Shown here one piece after another: positions 24,947 through 32,620 of a stretch of DNA of 64,000 nt (its first letter is position 1; each line of letters starts with the position of its first letter). The DNA lies in the NCBI RefSeq assembly GCF_018613895.1, contig NZ_JAGGPH010000007.1, positions 434,001 through 498,000 of the forward strand. Reading direction: 5' to 3'. The position numbers and the translations under genes are program-made. The notes beneath the pieces are model-generated. The model was not told the origin of the DNA. It saw only the letters and a program-made list of their open reading frames with translations, and made no database searches. Origin of the DNA: Curtobacterium sp. ISL-83. Its GTDB lineage: Bacteria; Actinomycetota; Actinomycetes; Actinomycetales; Microbacteriaceae.

Positions 24947-25257
24947 GCGGTCTCCTCCGGGGGTGCGGGCTCGGGCACGATCCGCAGGCCCGCCGTCGCG
25001 ATCGAGGCCTGGTTCAGCGCCTCCACCCAGTTGCGGTTGATCGTGGGTTGCCGGCTCCCGTTGTACTTGAAGGCCAGGGGGATCCCCGGCGCGATCCACA
25101 GCGCACTCCGGCCGTCGCCGATGGCGTGGTCGTCGCGCCAGGTGAACATGAATCCCTCGCCGCGGCGGAGCTTCGAGGCGATCACGATCTGCAGGTGCGC
25201 GAGCACGCGATCGTCGAAGTCGACGGTGAGCGTCGAATCGTAGGTGAGTTTTCCCAT
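24943..25257 (-). CDS. DUF7882-like small protein, 104 residues
   Basis: A 104-residue protein beginning MGKLTYDSTLTVDFDDRVL followed by LAHLQIVIASKLRRGEGF. I recognise this as a small family common in Microbacteriaceae (I believe DUF7882; some database entries wrongly call it an ATP-dependent DNA ligase). It has no ligase motif. GGGAGG lies about 5 bases before the ATG. It is the first of two coupled genes and is divergent from 25343. Function unknown. Confidence 0.78.
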   Translation of the reverse strand: MGKLTYDSTLTVDFDDRVLAHLQIVIASKLRRGEGFMFTWRDDHAIGDGRSALWIAPGIPLAFKYNGSRQPTINRNWVEALNQASIATAGLRIVPEPAPPEETA

Positions 25258-25342
25258 GGCGCCTCCCGGGCACGACAGCGTACGTCGTTCGCTATCCGTC
25301 CTAGTTGTACGCCTTCTTCGTTTTCAGGCTCAGAGGTGCACG

Positions 25343-25693
25343 ATGACGGGCATGCGACGAATCCACTACGCCTCCGGCAGCGTGCTCACGGGCGACCGGA
25401 CATGCAAGGCCGTGCTCCGCTATGCGCGGGCTCTCGCAGAGGCCAGCACCGCCGACGTCGTGGAGATCCCCGTCGTCACCGACGCCGGGAGCCGTGCGTA
25501 CGCGCACTTCCTCATCGGTCCGGCCAGTCAGATCTTCTCGACGCCGGTCCCCGACAGCCCCGACGAACCGCTTGACGTCGACGTGATCGAGCACCTGGAG
25601 CGAGCCACGTACCGGCTGCAGCCGAGCAGGCCGGAGTGGCCTGACGAGATGACGGACGTGCCGGACCTGGATTGGGACTTCAGCTTCGACTGA
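25343..25693 (+). CDS. Small hypothetical protein divergent from the DUF7882-like pair
   Basis: A 116-residue protein (107-113 if later starts are used) with MRRIHYASGSVLTGDRTCKA near the N-terminus and an acidic Trp-rich end (DVPDLDWDFSFD). GAGG stands six bases before the ATG at 25343; another ATG lies at 25352. It shares no sequence with the divergent pair but such trios seem to travel together in this group of bacteria (recollection, not checked). Function unknown. Confidence 0.7.
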   Translation: MTGMRRIHYASGSVLTGDRTCKAVLRYARALAEASTADVVEIPVVTDAGSRAYAHFLIGPASQIFSTPVPDSPDEPLDVDVIEHLERATYRLQPSRPEWPDEMTDVPDLDWDFSFD

Positions 25694-25707
25694 TCGCGGG
25701 GGCGGCG

Positions 25708-25747
25708 GACGGGAGGCCCGTGGCGGCGTCGCCACGGGCCTCCCGTC
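25708..25747. terminator. GACGGGAGGC-family hairpin, perfect
   Basis: An 18-bp perfect stem (GACGGGAGGCCCGTGGCG and complement) with a 4-base loop, between two convergent genes. Confidence 0.88.
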
Positions 25748-25767
25748 TGCTGGGTGGCTGTGCTGGG

Positions 25768-27156
25768 TCAGCCGCCGATGCGGATGAGCTTCTTGTTCAC
25801 GAACTCGTCGATGCCGAACGCGCCGAGCTCCCGGCCGAACCCACTGCCCTTCACCCCGCCGAACGGCAGCTCCGGGCTGTCGGCCCCGACGATGTTGACG
25901 TAGACCATGCCGGCCTCGATCTGGTCCGCCACCCGCAACGCCTGCTCCGCGTCGGTGGTGAACAGGTACGAGCCAAGGCCGAACGGGGTGTCGTTCGCCA
26001 GCCGCACGGCGTCGTCCTCGTCGGTGACGCGGTGGACGACGGCGACCGGCCCGAAGAACTCCTCGCGGTAGGCGTCGTTCGCAGGGGTCACGCCGGTCAG
26101 GACGGTGGGCGCGAACGCGTTGCCGGTGCGCGTGCCGCCGGTGACCGCGGTCGCACCCTGCGCGAGCGCGGCCTCGACCTGCTCCTGCAGCCGGTCCGCG
26201 GCGGCGGGGGAGGACAGGGGGCCGAGTTCTGCTCCCGGAACCGACGGGTCGGACGGCTCCACGGCCTCCAGGGCGCTCGTGAACTTGTCCAGGAACGCGT
26301 CGTACAGGTCGTCCGCGACCAGGAACCGCTTCGCGGCGTTGCAGACCTGCCCGTTGCCCTCGAGCCGGGTCATCACGGCGGACTCGACGACGGCGTCCAG
26401 GTCGTCCGTGGACAGCAGGATGAACGGGTCGGACCCGCCGAGCTCCAGGACGACCTTCGTCAGGTTGCGGCCCGCGATCTCGGCGACGGCCGCACCTGCA
26501 CGCGCCGAACCCGTCAGCGAGACCCCCTGCACCCGGGGGTCGGCGATGAGGTCGGCGATCTGCTCGTTCGTCGCGAAGACGTTCGTGTAGGCGCCCTCGG
26601 GGAAGCCGGCTTCGTGGAAGATCGCCTCGATGGCGAGCGCGGACTCCGGGCACTGCGGGGCGTGCTTCAGCAGGACCGTGTTGCCGATGAGCAGGTTCGG
26701 GCCAGCGAAGCGGGCGATCTGGTAGGCGGGGAAGTTCCACGGCATGATGCCGAGCAGTACACCGACCGAGCTCTTCCGCACGAAGGCGGTCCCCTCGGAG
26801 CCGTCGGCCAGGGTGATCGGCTGGTCGGCGAGGAACGCCTCGGCGTTGTCGGCGTAGTAGTCGTAGATGTCGGCGCAGAAGTCGACCTCACCGAGGGCCT
26901 GGTCGATCGGCTTCGCCATCTCGCGGACGATGGTCGCTGCGAGGGCCTCGCGGCGGTCGCGGTAGAGCGCTGCGACGCGGTGGACGAGCGCCGCGCGGTC
27001 CGCGACCGTCGTCGAGCGCGACCACTCGTCGTGCGTGCGGTCGGCGGTGGTGATCGCGTCGCGCAGCGCGTCGTCGGTGATGGTGTCGAACGTCGCGAGC
27101 ACGGTGCCCGTGGTCGGGTCGGTGACGGCGTAGACGGTGGTGGTCGTGTCGGTCAT
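25768..27156 (-). CDS. NAD(P)-dependent succinate-semialdehyde dehydrogenase (Sad-like)
   Basis: A 462-residue aldehyde dehydrogenase. Cofactor site GIMPWNFPAYQIARFAGPNL, general base in VLELGGSDPF, catalytic Cys in EGNGQVCNAAKR, and the end ELPFGGVKGSGFGREL are visible. The short N-terminus and GNGQVC match the YneI/Sad type rather than GabD. It would oxidise succinate semialdehyde to succinate, so it backs up the GabD at 5817. GAGGAG lies about 8 bases before the ATG. It shares strand and a 40-base gap with the permease upstream. Confidence 0.88.
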   Translation of the reverse strand: MTDTTTTVYAVTDPTTGTVLATFDTITDDALRDAITTADRTHDEWSRSTTVADRAALVHRVAALYRDRREALAATIVREMAKPIDQALGEVDFCADIYDYYADNAEAFLADQPITLADGSEGTAFVRKSSVGVLLGIMPWNFPAYQIARFAGPNLLIGNTVLLKHAPQCPESALAIEAIFHEAGFPEGAYTNVFATNEQIADLIADPRVQGVSLTGSARAGAAVAEIAGRNLTKVVLELGGSDPFILLSTDDLDAVVESAVMTRLEGNGQVCNAAKRFLVADDLYDAFLDKFTSALEAVEPSDPSVPGAELGPLSSPAAADRLQEQVEAALAQGATAVTGGTRTGNAFAPTVLTGVTPANDAYREEFFGPVAVVHRVTDEDDAVRLANDTPFGLGSYLFTTDAEQALRVADQIEAGMVYVNIVGADSPELPFGGVKGSGFGRELGAFGIDEFVNKKLIRIGG

Positions 27157-27196
27157 GGCTGGTCTCCTCGGTGCTGCACGTTCAGACAGTACGGGT

Positions 27197-28609
27197 TCAG
27201 AGGCTGTCGGTCAGCTGCTTGTTGACGCCGGTCACGGGCTGGTTCTCGTCGAAGCTCTTCGGCATCACCCGGAAGCCCTTCGTGATGACGAGCAGGTAGA
27301 CGAACCCGATCGCCGCCCAGACGGTGCCCGCGATGAGCGCGTCGGCGTGCAGCTGCGACCAGAGCAGTCCGGTGAGCACCATGGCGACCCCGGGCAGCAC
27401 GATGTACTTCCAGACGTCACCGGCCGTGTGGCGACGGCCCTGGCGGATCGCGAAGTGCATGATGACGGTCGCGTTGACGAAGGTGAAGGCGATCAGGGCG
27501 CCGAAGTTGATGTAGGCGGAGATCGTGTCGAGCGAGAACGACATCGCGAGCAGGGTGACGAGCCCGACGATGATCACGTTCGGGATCGGGGTGCGCGTCT
27601 TCGGGTTCACCCGGCCGAACACCCGCCGTGGCAGCACGTTGTTCCGGCCCATCACCAGGAGCATGCGGGCGACGCTGGCGTGCGAGGCGAGCCCCGACGC
27701 AAGGGCGGCGATGAACCCGGCGGCGACGAGGATCGCCTGGAACACCGTGCCCCCGACGAGCAGCCCGATCTGGGGCAGCGGGTCGTCGGTGAACTCGCCG
27801 AACGGCTTGTTCGTCGGGAAGCGCAGCTGCGCGAAGTACGCCGACACCAGGAAGATCAGGCCGCCGAGCAGCACGGTCATCAGGATGGCCTTCGGCATGA
27901 GCTTCACCGACTTCGCCTCCTCGGTGTACATCGTCACGGCGTCGAACCCGATGAACGAGAAGCACACGACGGTGGCACCGGTCAGGAGCGCCGACATCGT
28001 CACGCCGTCGTGCACGAACGGCTGGGTGCTCACGATGGTGCCGGCACCGGCTCCGCGGACGAGCTCGATCACGGCGAAGACGACGAACGCGATCATCGCG
28101 AGGATCGCGCCGATGAGCAGCACCATGTTGAGGTTCGACGTGCCGCGCATCGACAGGCAGATCACGGTGGTGACGAAGACGGTGTACACGACGACCGTGA
28201 CCCATGCGGGCAGCGCCGGGAACACCTGCTCCAGGTAGAGCCGGATGATGAGCGCGTTCACCATCGGCAGCAGCAGGTAGTCGAGCAGCGACGCCCACCC
28301 GACCATGAAGCCGAGGTTCGGGTGCATCGACTCGCGGACGTACGTGTACGCGGAACCGGCGGCGGGGTAGACGCGCACCATCTTCCCGTAGCTGATCGCG
28401 GTCAGGAGCATGATCACGAGCGCGATCAGGTAGGCGCTCGGGACGGCACCCTTGGTCTGGCCCGACACGATGCCGAACGTGTCGAAGACGACGGTCGGGG
28501 TCATGTAGCCGAGACCGAGTCCGACGATGGACCAGAGGCCGAGGTTGCGCTTCAGCGAACTGCTCGGGGCCGAGGGGGCCGGTGCCGTGAGCGTGACGGG
28601 TGATGCCAA
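27197..28609 (-). CDS. APC-family amino acid/polyamine permease
   Basis: A 470-residue protein with twelve hydrophobic helices. The first helix region GLGLGYMTPTVVFDTFG and AAGSAYTYVRESMHPNLGF are typical of the PuuP-like branch of the APC superfamily that imports putrescine or related amines. The start is a TTG at 28609, supported by GGAGGG eight bases upstream. Its neighbours (SSADH, aguAB, amine oxidases) make putrescine, GABA or agmatine the likely cargo. A perfect 8-bp inverted repeat lies about 135 bases upstream. Confidence 0.88.
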   Translation of the reverse strand: MASPVTLTAPAPSAPSSSLKRNLGLWSIVGLGLGYMTPTVVFDTFGIVSGQTKGAVPSAYLIALVIMLLTAISYGKMVRVYPAAGSAYTYVRESMHPNLGFMVGWASLLDYLLLPMVNALIIRLYLEQVFPALPAWVTVVVYTVFVTTVICLSMRGTSNLNMVLLIGAILAMIAFVVFAVIELVRGAGAGTIVSTQPFVHDGVTMSALLTGATVVCFSFIGFDAVTMYTEEAKSVKLMPKAILMTVLLGGLIFLVSAYFAQLRFPTNKPFGEFTDDPLPQIGLLVGGTVFQAILVAAGFIAALASGLASHASVARMLLVMGRNNVLPRRVFGRVNPKTRTPIPNVIIVGLVTLLAMSFSLDTISAYINFGALIAFTFVNATVIMHFAIRQGRRHTAGDVWKYIVLPGVAMVLTGLLWSQLHADALIAGTVWAAIGFVYLLVITKGFRVMPKSFDENQPVTGVNKQLTDSL

Positions 28610-28742
28610 GGGAGTTCCCTCCTGCGCGCGGCCTGTCCGGCCGCGGGGCTGGGGTCCGCGCGGCGGTGCGCGGGCCGGGTCGGGGTGGACCGATTTCGCA
28701 GAACCCTATCGACGGGGTGACACCGCGAGGACCCGACGTCGT

Positions 28743-28768
28743 GTACAGCCGTGTGAACAGGGCTGTAC
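28743..28768. promoter_or_regulatory. Inverted repeat GTACAGCC-N10-GGCTGTAC
   Basis: A perfect 8-bp inverted repeat with a 10-base spacer in the 276-base gap between the flavin-type protein gene (28886 stop) and the permease start. It could be a regulator site for the permease or a weak terminator of the gene upstream; no T-tract follows. The rest of the gap has no gene. Confidence 0.5.
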
Positions 28769-28885
28769 GCCGCGGCGATGCCGTGGACGGAGGCCGCGCA
28801 CCCCGCCGCCGGGCACGTACCGGAAGCGCAACCGGGACGCCGCGGGGCTGGGCCCGCGCGATGACGCCGGCTGGCCCTGCGATCG

Positions 28886-29506
28886 TCAGCCGCGCAGCGC
28901 GGTCACCTCCGCCTCCAGAGCGGCCACGCGGTCGCGGAGGGGCTGGGTCAGACGGGTCACCTGCTCCTCCGTGTACTTGCGCGGGATGTGCTGCGGACAG
29001 TTCCAGTCGAAGGCGGCGATCGTGACCACGACGGCGCGCTCGATGACGGCACCGGCATCGAACGGGTGGCGGAGCTGTCCGAACAGGTCGGGGCGGTCAC
29101 CCCTCCTGGTCACCGTGGCGCGGCCGTAGAGCTTGAGTCGCTTCCTGGTCGCGTAGTCCACCGCGATGATCGCGACCCGGTCCTCGTCGCGGAGGTTCCC
29201 GGTGCTCACGTGCTGCAGGTTCCCCTGGTAGTCCGCCCACGCGATGGTCGAGGGGTCGAAGACGTGCAGGAAGCCCGGGGGACCGCCCCGGAACTGCACG
29301 TAGGGCCACCCGGTCTGGCCGACGGTCGCGAGGTAGAAGGAGTCGCGCTCCGCGAGGAAGGTCGTCTCGCGGTCACTCAGCGCGTCTCCGCCGTCGGCAC
29401 CGGCTCCGCGCTCAGCGATCTGTCGGTAGAAGTCGGCGCTGCCGTAGGCCTCCTGCTCGGCGTCGACCCCGGGGGTGAAGGCGATGCATCCGTACTGGCG
29501 ACTCAT
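28886..29506 (-). CDS. Pyridoxamine 5'-phosphate oxidase-like flavin protein
   Basis: A 206-residue split-barrel protein. FYLATVGQTGWPYVQFRGGP and GNLQHVSTGNLRDEDRVAII are the FMN-binding strands of this superfamily; RLKLYGRATV is the dimer strand. A tail helix (about 180-206) is added. Members are flavin- or F420-dependent oxidoreductases and stress proteins, so the exact reaction is open. GAGGAGGG lies seven bases before the ATG. It is upstream of the permease on the same strand. Confidence 0.8.
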   Translation of the reverse strand: MSRQYGCIAFTPGVDAEQEAYGSADFYRQIAERGAGADGGDALSDRETTFLAERDSFYLATVGQTGWPYVQFRGGPPGFLHVFDPSTIAWADYQGNLQHVSTGNLRDEDRVAIIAVDYATRKRLKLYGRATVTRRGDRPDLFGQLRHPFDAGAVIERAVVVTIAAFDWNCPQHIPRKYTEEQVTRLTQPLRDRVAALEAEVTALRG

Positions 29507-29606
29507 GGACGAACCCTCCTCGGATCACCGATCGGCGTCAAGACCGGATCGGCGCGGACGGGGCCGTGTCGAGCCTCCCGACCCCGTCAGTGCGACGACG
29601 ACTCCG

Positions 29607-30638
29607 TCAGTGCGAAGACGGTTGCAGCGCCGGCTGCACCGCCGGCTGCTGCTGCGTGATGCAGTGCAACCCACCGCCCCGGGCGAAGACCTCGCGTGCG
29701 TCGACCGTCCGGACGCGTCGACCGGGGTAGACGTCGGCGAGGATCCCACGCGCGCGGTCGTCGGCGACGGGGTCGCCGAACCCACACGCGATTACGGCGT
29801 CGTTCACCACGACGTGGTTCACGTAGTTCCAGTCGACGGGCCCGCCGTCGTCGGCCAGGAGGCCCGGGGCCGAGATCTCGACGATCGTCGCGTCGGTCGC
29901 GGCCTCGATCGCGGCCCGCACCTGCGGCATCACGAGGTGGTCCGGATGGCCGGCGTCCGGCTGGGCGTGCAGCAGGACGACGTCCGGCGAGGGGAAGGTC
30001 GCGACCATGTCGACGTGCCCCCGCGTCCCGAACCCGTCGTAGTCGCGAGTGAGCCCCCGGGGGAGCCAGACCACCCGGGTCGTGCCGATCGTGCGTGCGA
30101 GCTCCTGCTCGACCCGTGCGCGGTCGGCGTACGGGTTCCGTCGCGGGTCGAGCTGCACCGTCTCGGTGACGAGCACCGTGCCACGGCCGTCGACGTGGAT
30201 CGCACCACCCTCGTTCACCAGCAGCGACGGGATGCGCTCGGCGCCCGAGGCCTCGGCCACGATCGCGGCGATCTCGGCGTCTCGGGTCCACGTCGACCAC
30301 GCGTTCGCGCCCCAGCCGTTGAAGACCCAGTCCACTGCGCCGAGCCGGTCGCCGTCGAGCACGAACGTCGGTCCGATGTCCCGCATCCAGTAGTCGTCGA
30401 GCGGTGCCTCCAGCACGTCGACGTCTGCGCCGAGCAGGCGTCGGGCGTCGCCCCGAGCGACCGGGTCGACGACCACCGTGACCGGCTGGTGCTCCGCGAT
30501 CGTGTTGGCCGTGGTCGCCCACGCGACGCGGGCGGCCTCGGCGCTCGCCGCATCGTCGCCGAGGGTCGGGTTCGGGCGCGGGAACGCCATCCAGGTGCGC
30601 TCCTGTCTGGCGGTCTCTGGAGGCATCGACCAGGTCAT
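29607..30638 (-). CDS. aguA: Agmatine deiminase AguA
   Basis: A 343-residue enzyme of the guanidino-group-modifying family that hydrolyses agmatine to N-carbamoylputrescine and ammonia. Catalytic and binding signatures are clear: RTWMAFPRPN, DDYWMRDIGPTFV (Asp and Arg), NEGGAIHVDGRGTVLVTE (Glu and His), and the nucleophilic Cys in RGGGLHCITQQQP near the C-terminus. The frame extends upstream with no start that suits; ATG 30638 overlaps the stop of aguB by four bases, as expected for an operon. Confidence 0.93.
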   Translation of the reverse strand: MTWSMPPETARQERTWMAFPRPNPTLGDDAASAEAARVAWATTANTIAEHQPVTVVVDPVARGDARRLLGADVDVLEAPLDDYWMRDIGPTFVLDGDRLGAVDWVFNGWGANAWSTWTRDAEIAAIVAEASGAERIPSLLVNEGGAIHVDGRGTVLVTETVQLDPRRNPYADRARVEQELARTIGTTRVVWLPRGLTRDYDGFGTRGHVDMVATFPSPDVVLLHAQPDAGHPDHLVMPQVRAAIEAATDATIVEISAPGLLADDGGPVDWNYVNHVVVNDAVIACGFGDPVADDRARGILADVYPGRRVRTVDAREVFARGGGLHCITQQQPAVQPALQPSSH

Positions 30639-31678
30639 GCGCGCACCGCCCGTGCCACGTCGTCCCCGTGCTGGTCCGCGATGGCGGCGTCGATCGCGTC
30701 GCGGGCGCCGTAGGCGTGCCGCTCTTCGTCCACCGGGGCGACGAGAGTGCTGTAGAGGTCCGGGCGACGGGTCAACGAGAACGGGAAGAGCCGGAGCCAC
30801 TCCGTGCGGGCATCGAGGTCGAGGTCCGCGACGAGGACGACGTCACCGGACCGCGGCGCCTCGACCAGGACGCGTCCGAACGGGTCGGAGATGAACGACG
30901 AGCCGTAGAAGGTGATGTCGCCCTCGTCGCCCCACCGGTTCGGCACGACCATGAACAGCCCCGACGTGATGCCGTTCCCGACGATCACGTGCCGCCAGAT
31001 CGGCGCGGTGTCGAAGTCGGGGAAGGTCGGTTCGGAGCCGATGGCGGTCGGGTACGCGAGGACCTCGGCGTCCGCGAGGGAGTACGATCGCGCGACCTCG
31101 GGGAACCACTCGTCCCAGCAGGTGGGCAAGCCGATCCGGGTGCCGACGGCGTCGTACACGGGGAAGGGGTCGGCGCCGGGGCCCGGGCGGAAGTACGTGT
31201 CCTCGTAGTAGCCGGCGCTGATCGGGATGTGGGTCTTCCGGGTCCGGCCGACCAGTGATCCGTCGGGCGCGACCAGGACGGCGGTGTTGTAGCCGCGCGG
31301 GTCCTCCGGGTGGTCGTCGGGGCTGCCGTCCGTGCCCGGGCGCTCGTACAGCGACGCGTGGACGTGGATGCCGTGGGCTGCCGCCTGCTCGCGGGCGAAG
31401 GTCAGCGTGGGGCCGTCTTCGAGCGATTCCGCCAGGTCCTTCGGCACGCCGCTCGCCGGGACGTCGCCCGGGTACCGCGAGAGCGTGAGCTCCTGCAGGA
31501 AGACCACGTCAGCGCCGTTCGCGGCCGCGGTCGCGATGCCGTCGCCGAGGACGCGTCGGTGCTCGTCGGGGTCGGCGTGCCACCTGGTCTGCACGAGTGC
31601 GACGCGGATGCTGCGGCGGGGGTGACCCGTGTCCTGTCGGAGCGGGGAGGCCTGGGGTGCGGCGATGACGACGTCCAT
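30635..31678 (-). CDS. aguB: N-carbamoylputrescine amidase AguB
   Basis: A 347-residue nitrilase-superfamily amidase that releases putrescine from N-carbamoylputrescine. The Glu-Lys-Cys triad is visible: VVFLQELTLS, RTRKTHIP and GLPTCWDEWFPE. The product feeds the amine oxidases and aminotransferase upstream. I start at the ATG 31678: AACAAT (minus strand, 31685-31690) is six bases before it and TTGACT is spaced 17 bases further, a good promoter for a leaderless mRNA. An ATG at 31744 would run through that promoter. Confidence 0.92.
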   Translation of the reverse strand: MDVVIAAPQASPLRQDTGHPRRSIRVALVQTRWHADPDEHRRVLGDGIATAAANGADVVFLQELTLSRYPGDVPASGVPKDLAESLEDGPTLTFAREQAAAHGIHVHASLYERPGTDGSPDDHPEDPRGYNTAVLVAPDGSLVGRTRKTHIPISAGYYEDTYFRPGPGADPFPVYDAVGTRIGLPTCWDEWFPEVARSYSLADAEVLAYPTAIGSEPTFPDFDTAPIWRHVIVGNGITSGLFMVVPNRWGDEGDITFYGSSFISDPFGRVLVEAPRSGDVVLVADLDLDARTEWLRLFPFSLTRRPDLYSTLVAPVDEERHAYGARDAIDAAIADQHGDDVARAVRA

Positions 31679-31683
31679 GCGGC

Positions 31684-31713
31684 CATTGTTGACCATGCGA
31701 TCAATTGAGTCAA
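31684..31713 (-). promoter_or_regulatory. aguB-aguA promoter with inverted repeat
   Basis: On the minus strand TTGACT-N17-AACAAT lies six bases before the aguB ATG. The region also contains TTGAC (31689-31693) and GTCAA (31709-31713) as an inverted repeat around the palindrome TCAATTGA (31701-31708). It is unusually poor in GC. The last codons of the Abi gene overlap it. Confidence 0.6.
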
Positions 31714-32558
31714 GAAATTGACCAGGTCTTGCGCGGGTCTTCACCGATGATCCGACGGAGGTCGCTGCGCGCCATCGCCAGAGCCGGGTACTCCCGATCG
31801 ATCGCGGCGAGGAGCGCGAGTGTTCCGTTCAGACGGTGTCGGGCGTCCACTTGGAGCAGGTTGTCGTGGTGTGCAACTCGGTTGCGCAGACGACGGAGGG
31901 TTTCGAGCTGCTCGCCGATGGCGTGTCGGGCACTGTCTTCCCCGGTCGTGTTCGGAAATGCGTCCCGCAACGAGCGATGCCACAACAGCTGCTGCCGCCT
32001 CGGTGACTCATCCCGGGACGCAGGTCGAACGATCCGGACCCAAGACCCGAACATGAGCTGCGCGACGACATCGTCGTGCCCCGGAGCGAGGTCACGGCGG
32101 GGGTGTGTCGCAGGGCGCTGGGCTGCTTCTCGAGATGCTCTGGTCCGCGCCTCGATGAGTTGCCGACGCAGGAGTGAGTACAGCGGCTCCGCCGCGGCGC
32201 CCGGTGCGGTCCACTCCGGCCCACCTCCGTGCACGCTGTTCCACGCGGCGAGACGAGCGTCGATGGCGTTGCGGACCGCGACCTCGACGAACGCGATCTG
32301 CGCGTGGAGTGCTCCCCCGAGCTGGTTTGCCCAGAGGTACAGCTCTGCGGCCCTGCCACGATCGCCGCCGGACGCTGCGAGGTACGTCGACAGCCGGGCG
32401 TCGCCGAGAAGGCGCTCGACCGCCTGTTGACGTGGAGCGTCGGGGGCTGTATTTTGCGTATCAGAAGCGTCGGGCTCGGACCGGCGTGCATACCCCGGGA
32501 ACCCCTCGCTCAGCGGGGGGTTCCCTGTTTCTCCCACCCACTTCCCGTTCGTCCGCAT
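31710..32558 (-). CDS. Abi-like HEPN protein (abortive-infection type)
   Basis: A protein of about 282 residues whose core, from roughly QAVERLLGDARLSTYLAA onward, has the Abi/AbiF layout: ELYLWANQLGGALHAQIAFV, VRNAIDARLAAWN, and a C-terminal HEPN site RRLRNRVAHHDNLL (R-x4-6-H). HEPN proteins are RNases or nucleotidyl-transfer toxins in phage defence. The start is uncertain: no ATG, GTG or TTG lies in frame between the hairpin at 32497-32525 and the core, so translation must begin at or before 32558 through the hairpin, or a frame change is present. It sits between the aguB promoter and an amine oxidase, out of keeping with its neighbours. Confidence 0.7.
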   Translation of the reverse strand: MRTNGKWVGETGNPPLSEGFPGYARRSEPDASDTQNTAPDAPRQQAVERLLGDARLSTYLAASGGDRGRAAELYLWANQLGGALHAQIAFVEVAVRNAIDARLAAWNSVHGGGPEWTAPGAAAEPLYSLLRRQLIEARTRASREAAQRPATHPRRDLAPGHDDVVAQLMFGSWVRIVRPASRDESPRRQQLLWHRSLRDAFPNTTGEDSARHAIGEQLETLRRLRNRVAHHDNLLQVDARHRLNGTLALLAAIDREYPALAMARSDLRRIIGEDPRKTWSIS

Positions 32559-32560
32559 GC
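32490..32560 (-). ncRNA. Structured leader of the Abi gene
   Basis: On the transcribed (minus) strand a perfect 9-bp stem GGGAACCCC/GGGGTTCCC (32497-32525) closes on a CGCTGAGCGA-like loop. Bases GCAT (32560) and ATGC (32490) can close an outer stem, and the strand between is almost all purine (AACGGGAAGTGGGTGGGAG). No terminator T-tract follows. Structured RNAs are known next to some Abi-type HEPN genes, so this may be a regulatory or antitoxin RNA; it may also only be a 5' leader. Confidence 0.4.
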
Positions 32561-32620
32561 CGGAACGGTACGTGTGCGAGTAGCCCGTGGGAATCGCGGA
32601 CGTGATGCCGAACGACGTCC

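Noticed and set aside
31829-32491. A 220-codon frame starting ATG directly after the Abi hairpin
   Set aside because: It lies in another frame than the HEPN core and has the composition of a shadow, though its ATG is mentioned in the discussion of the Abi start.
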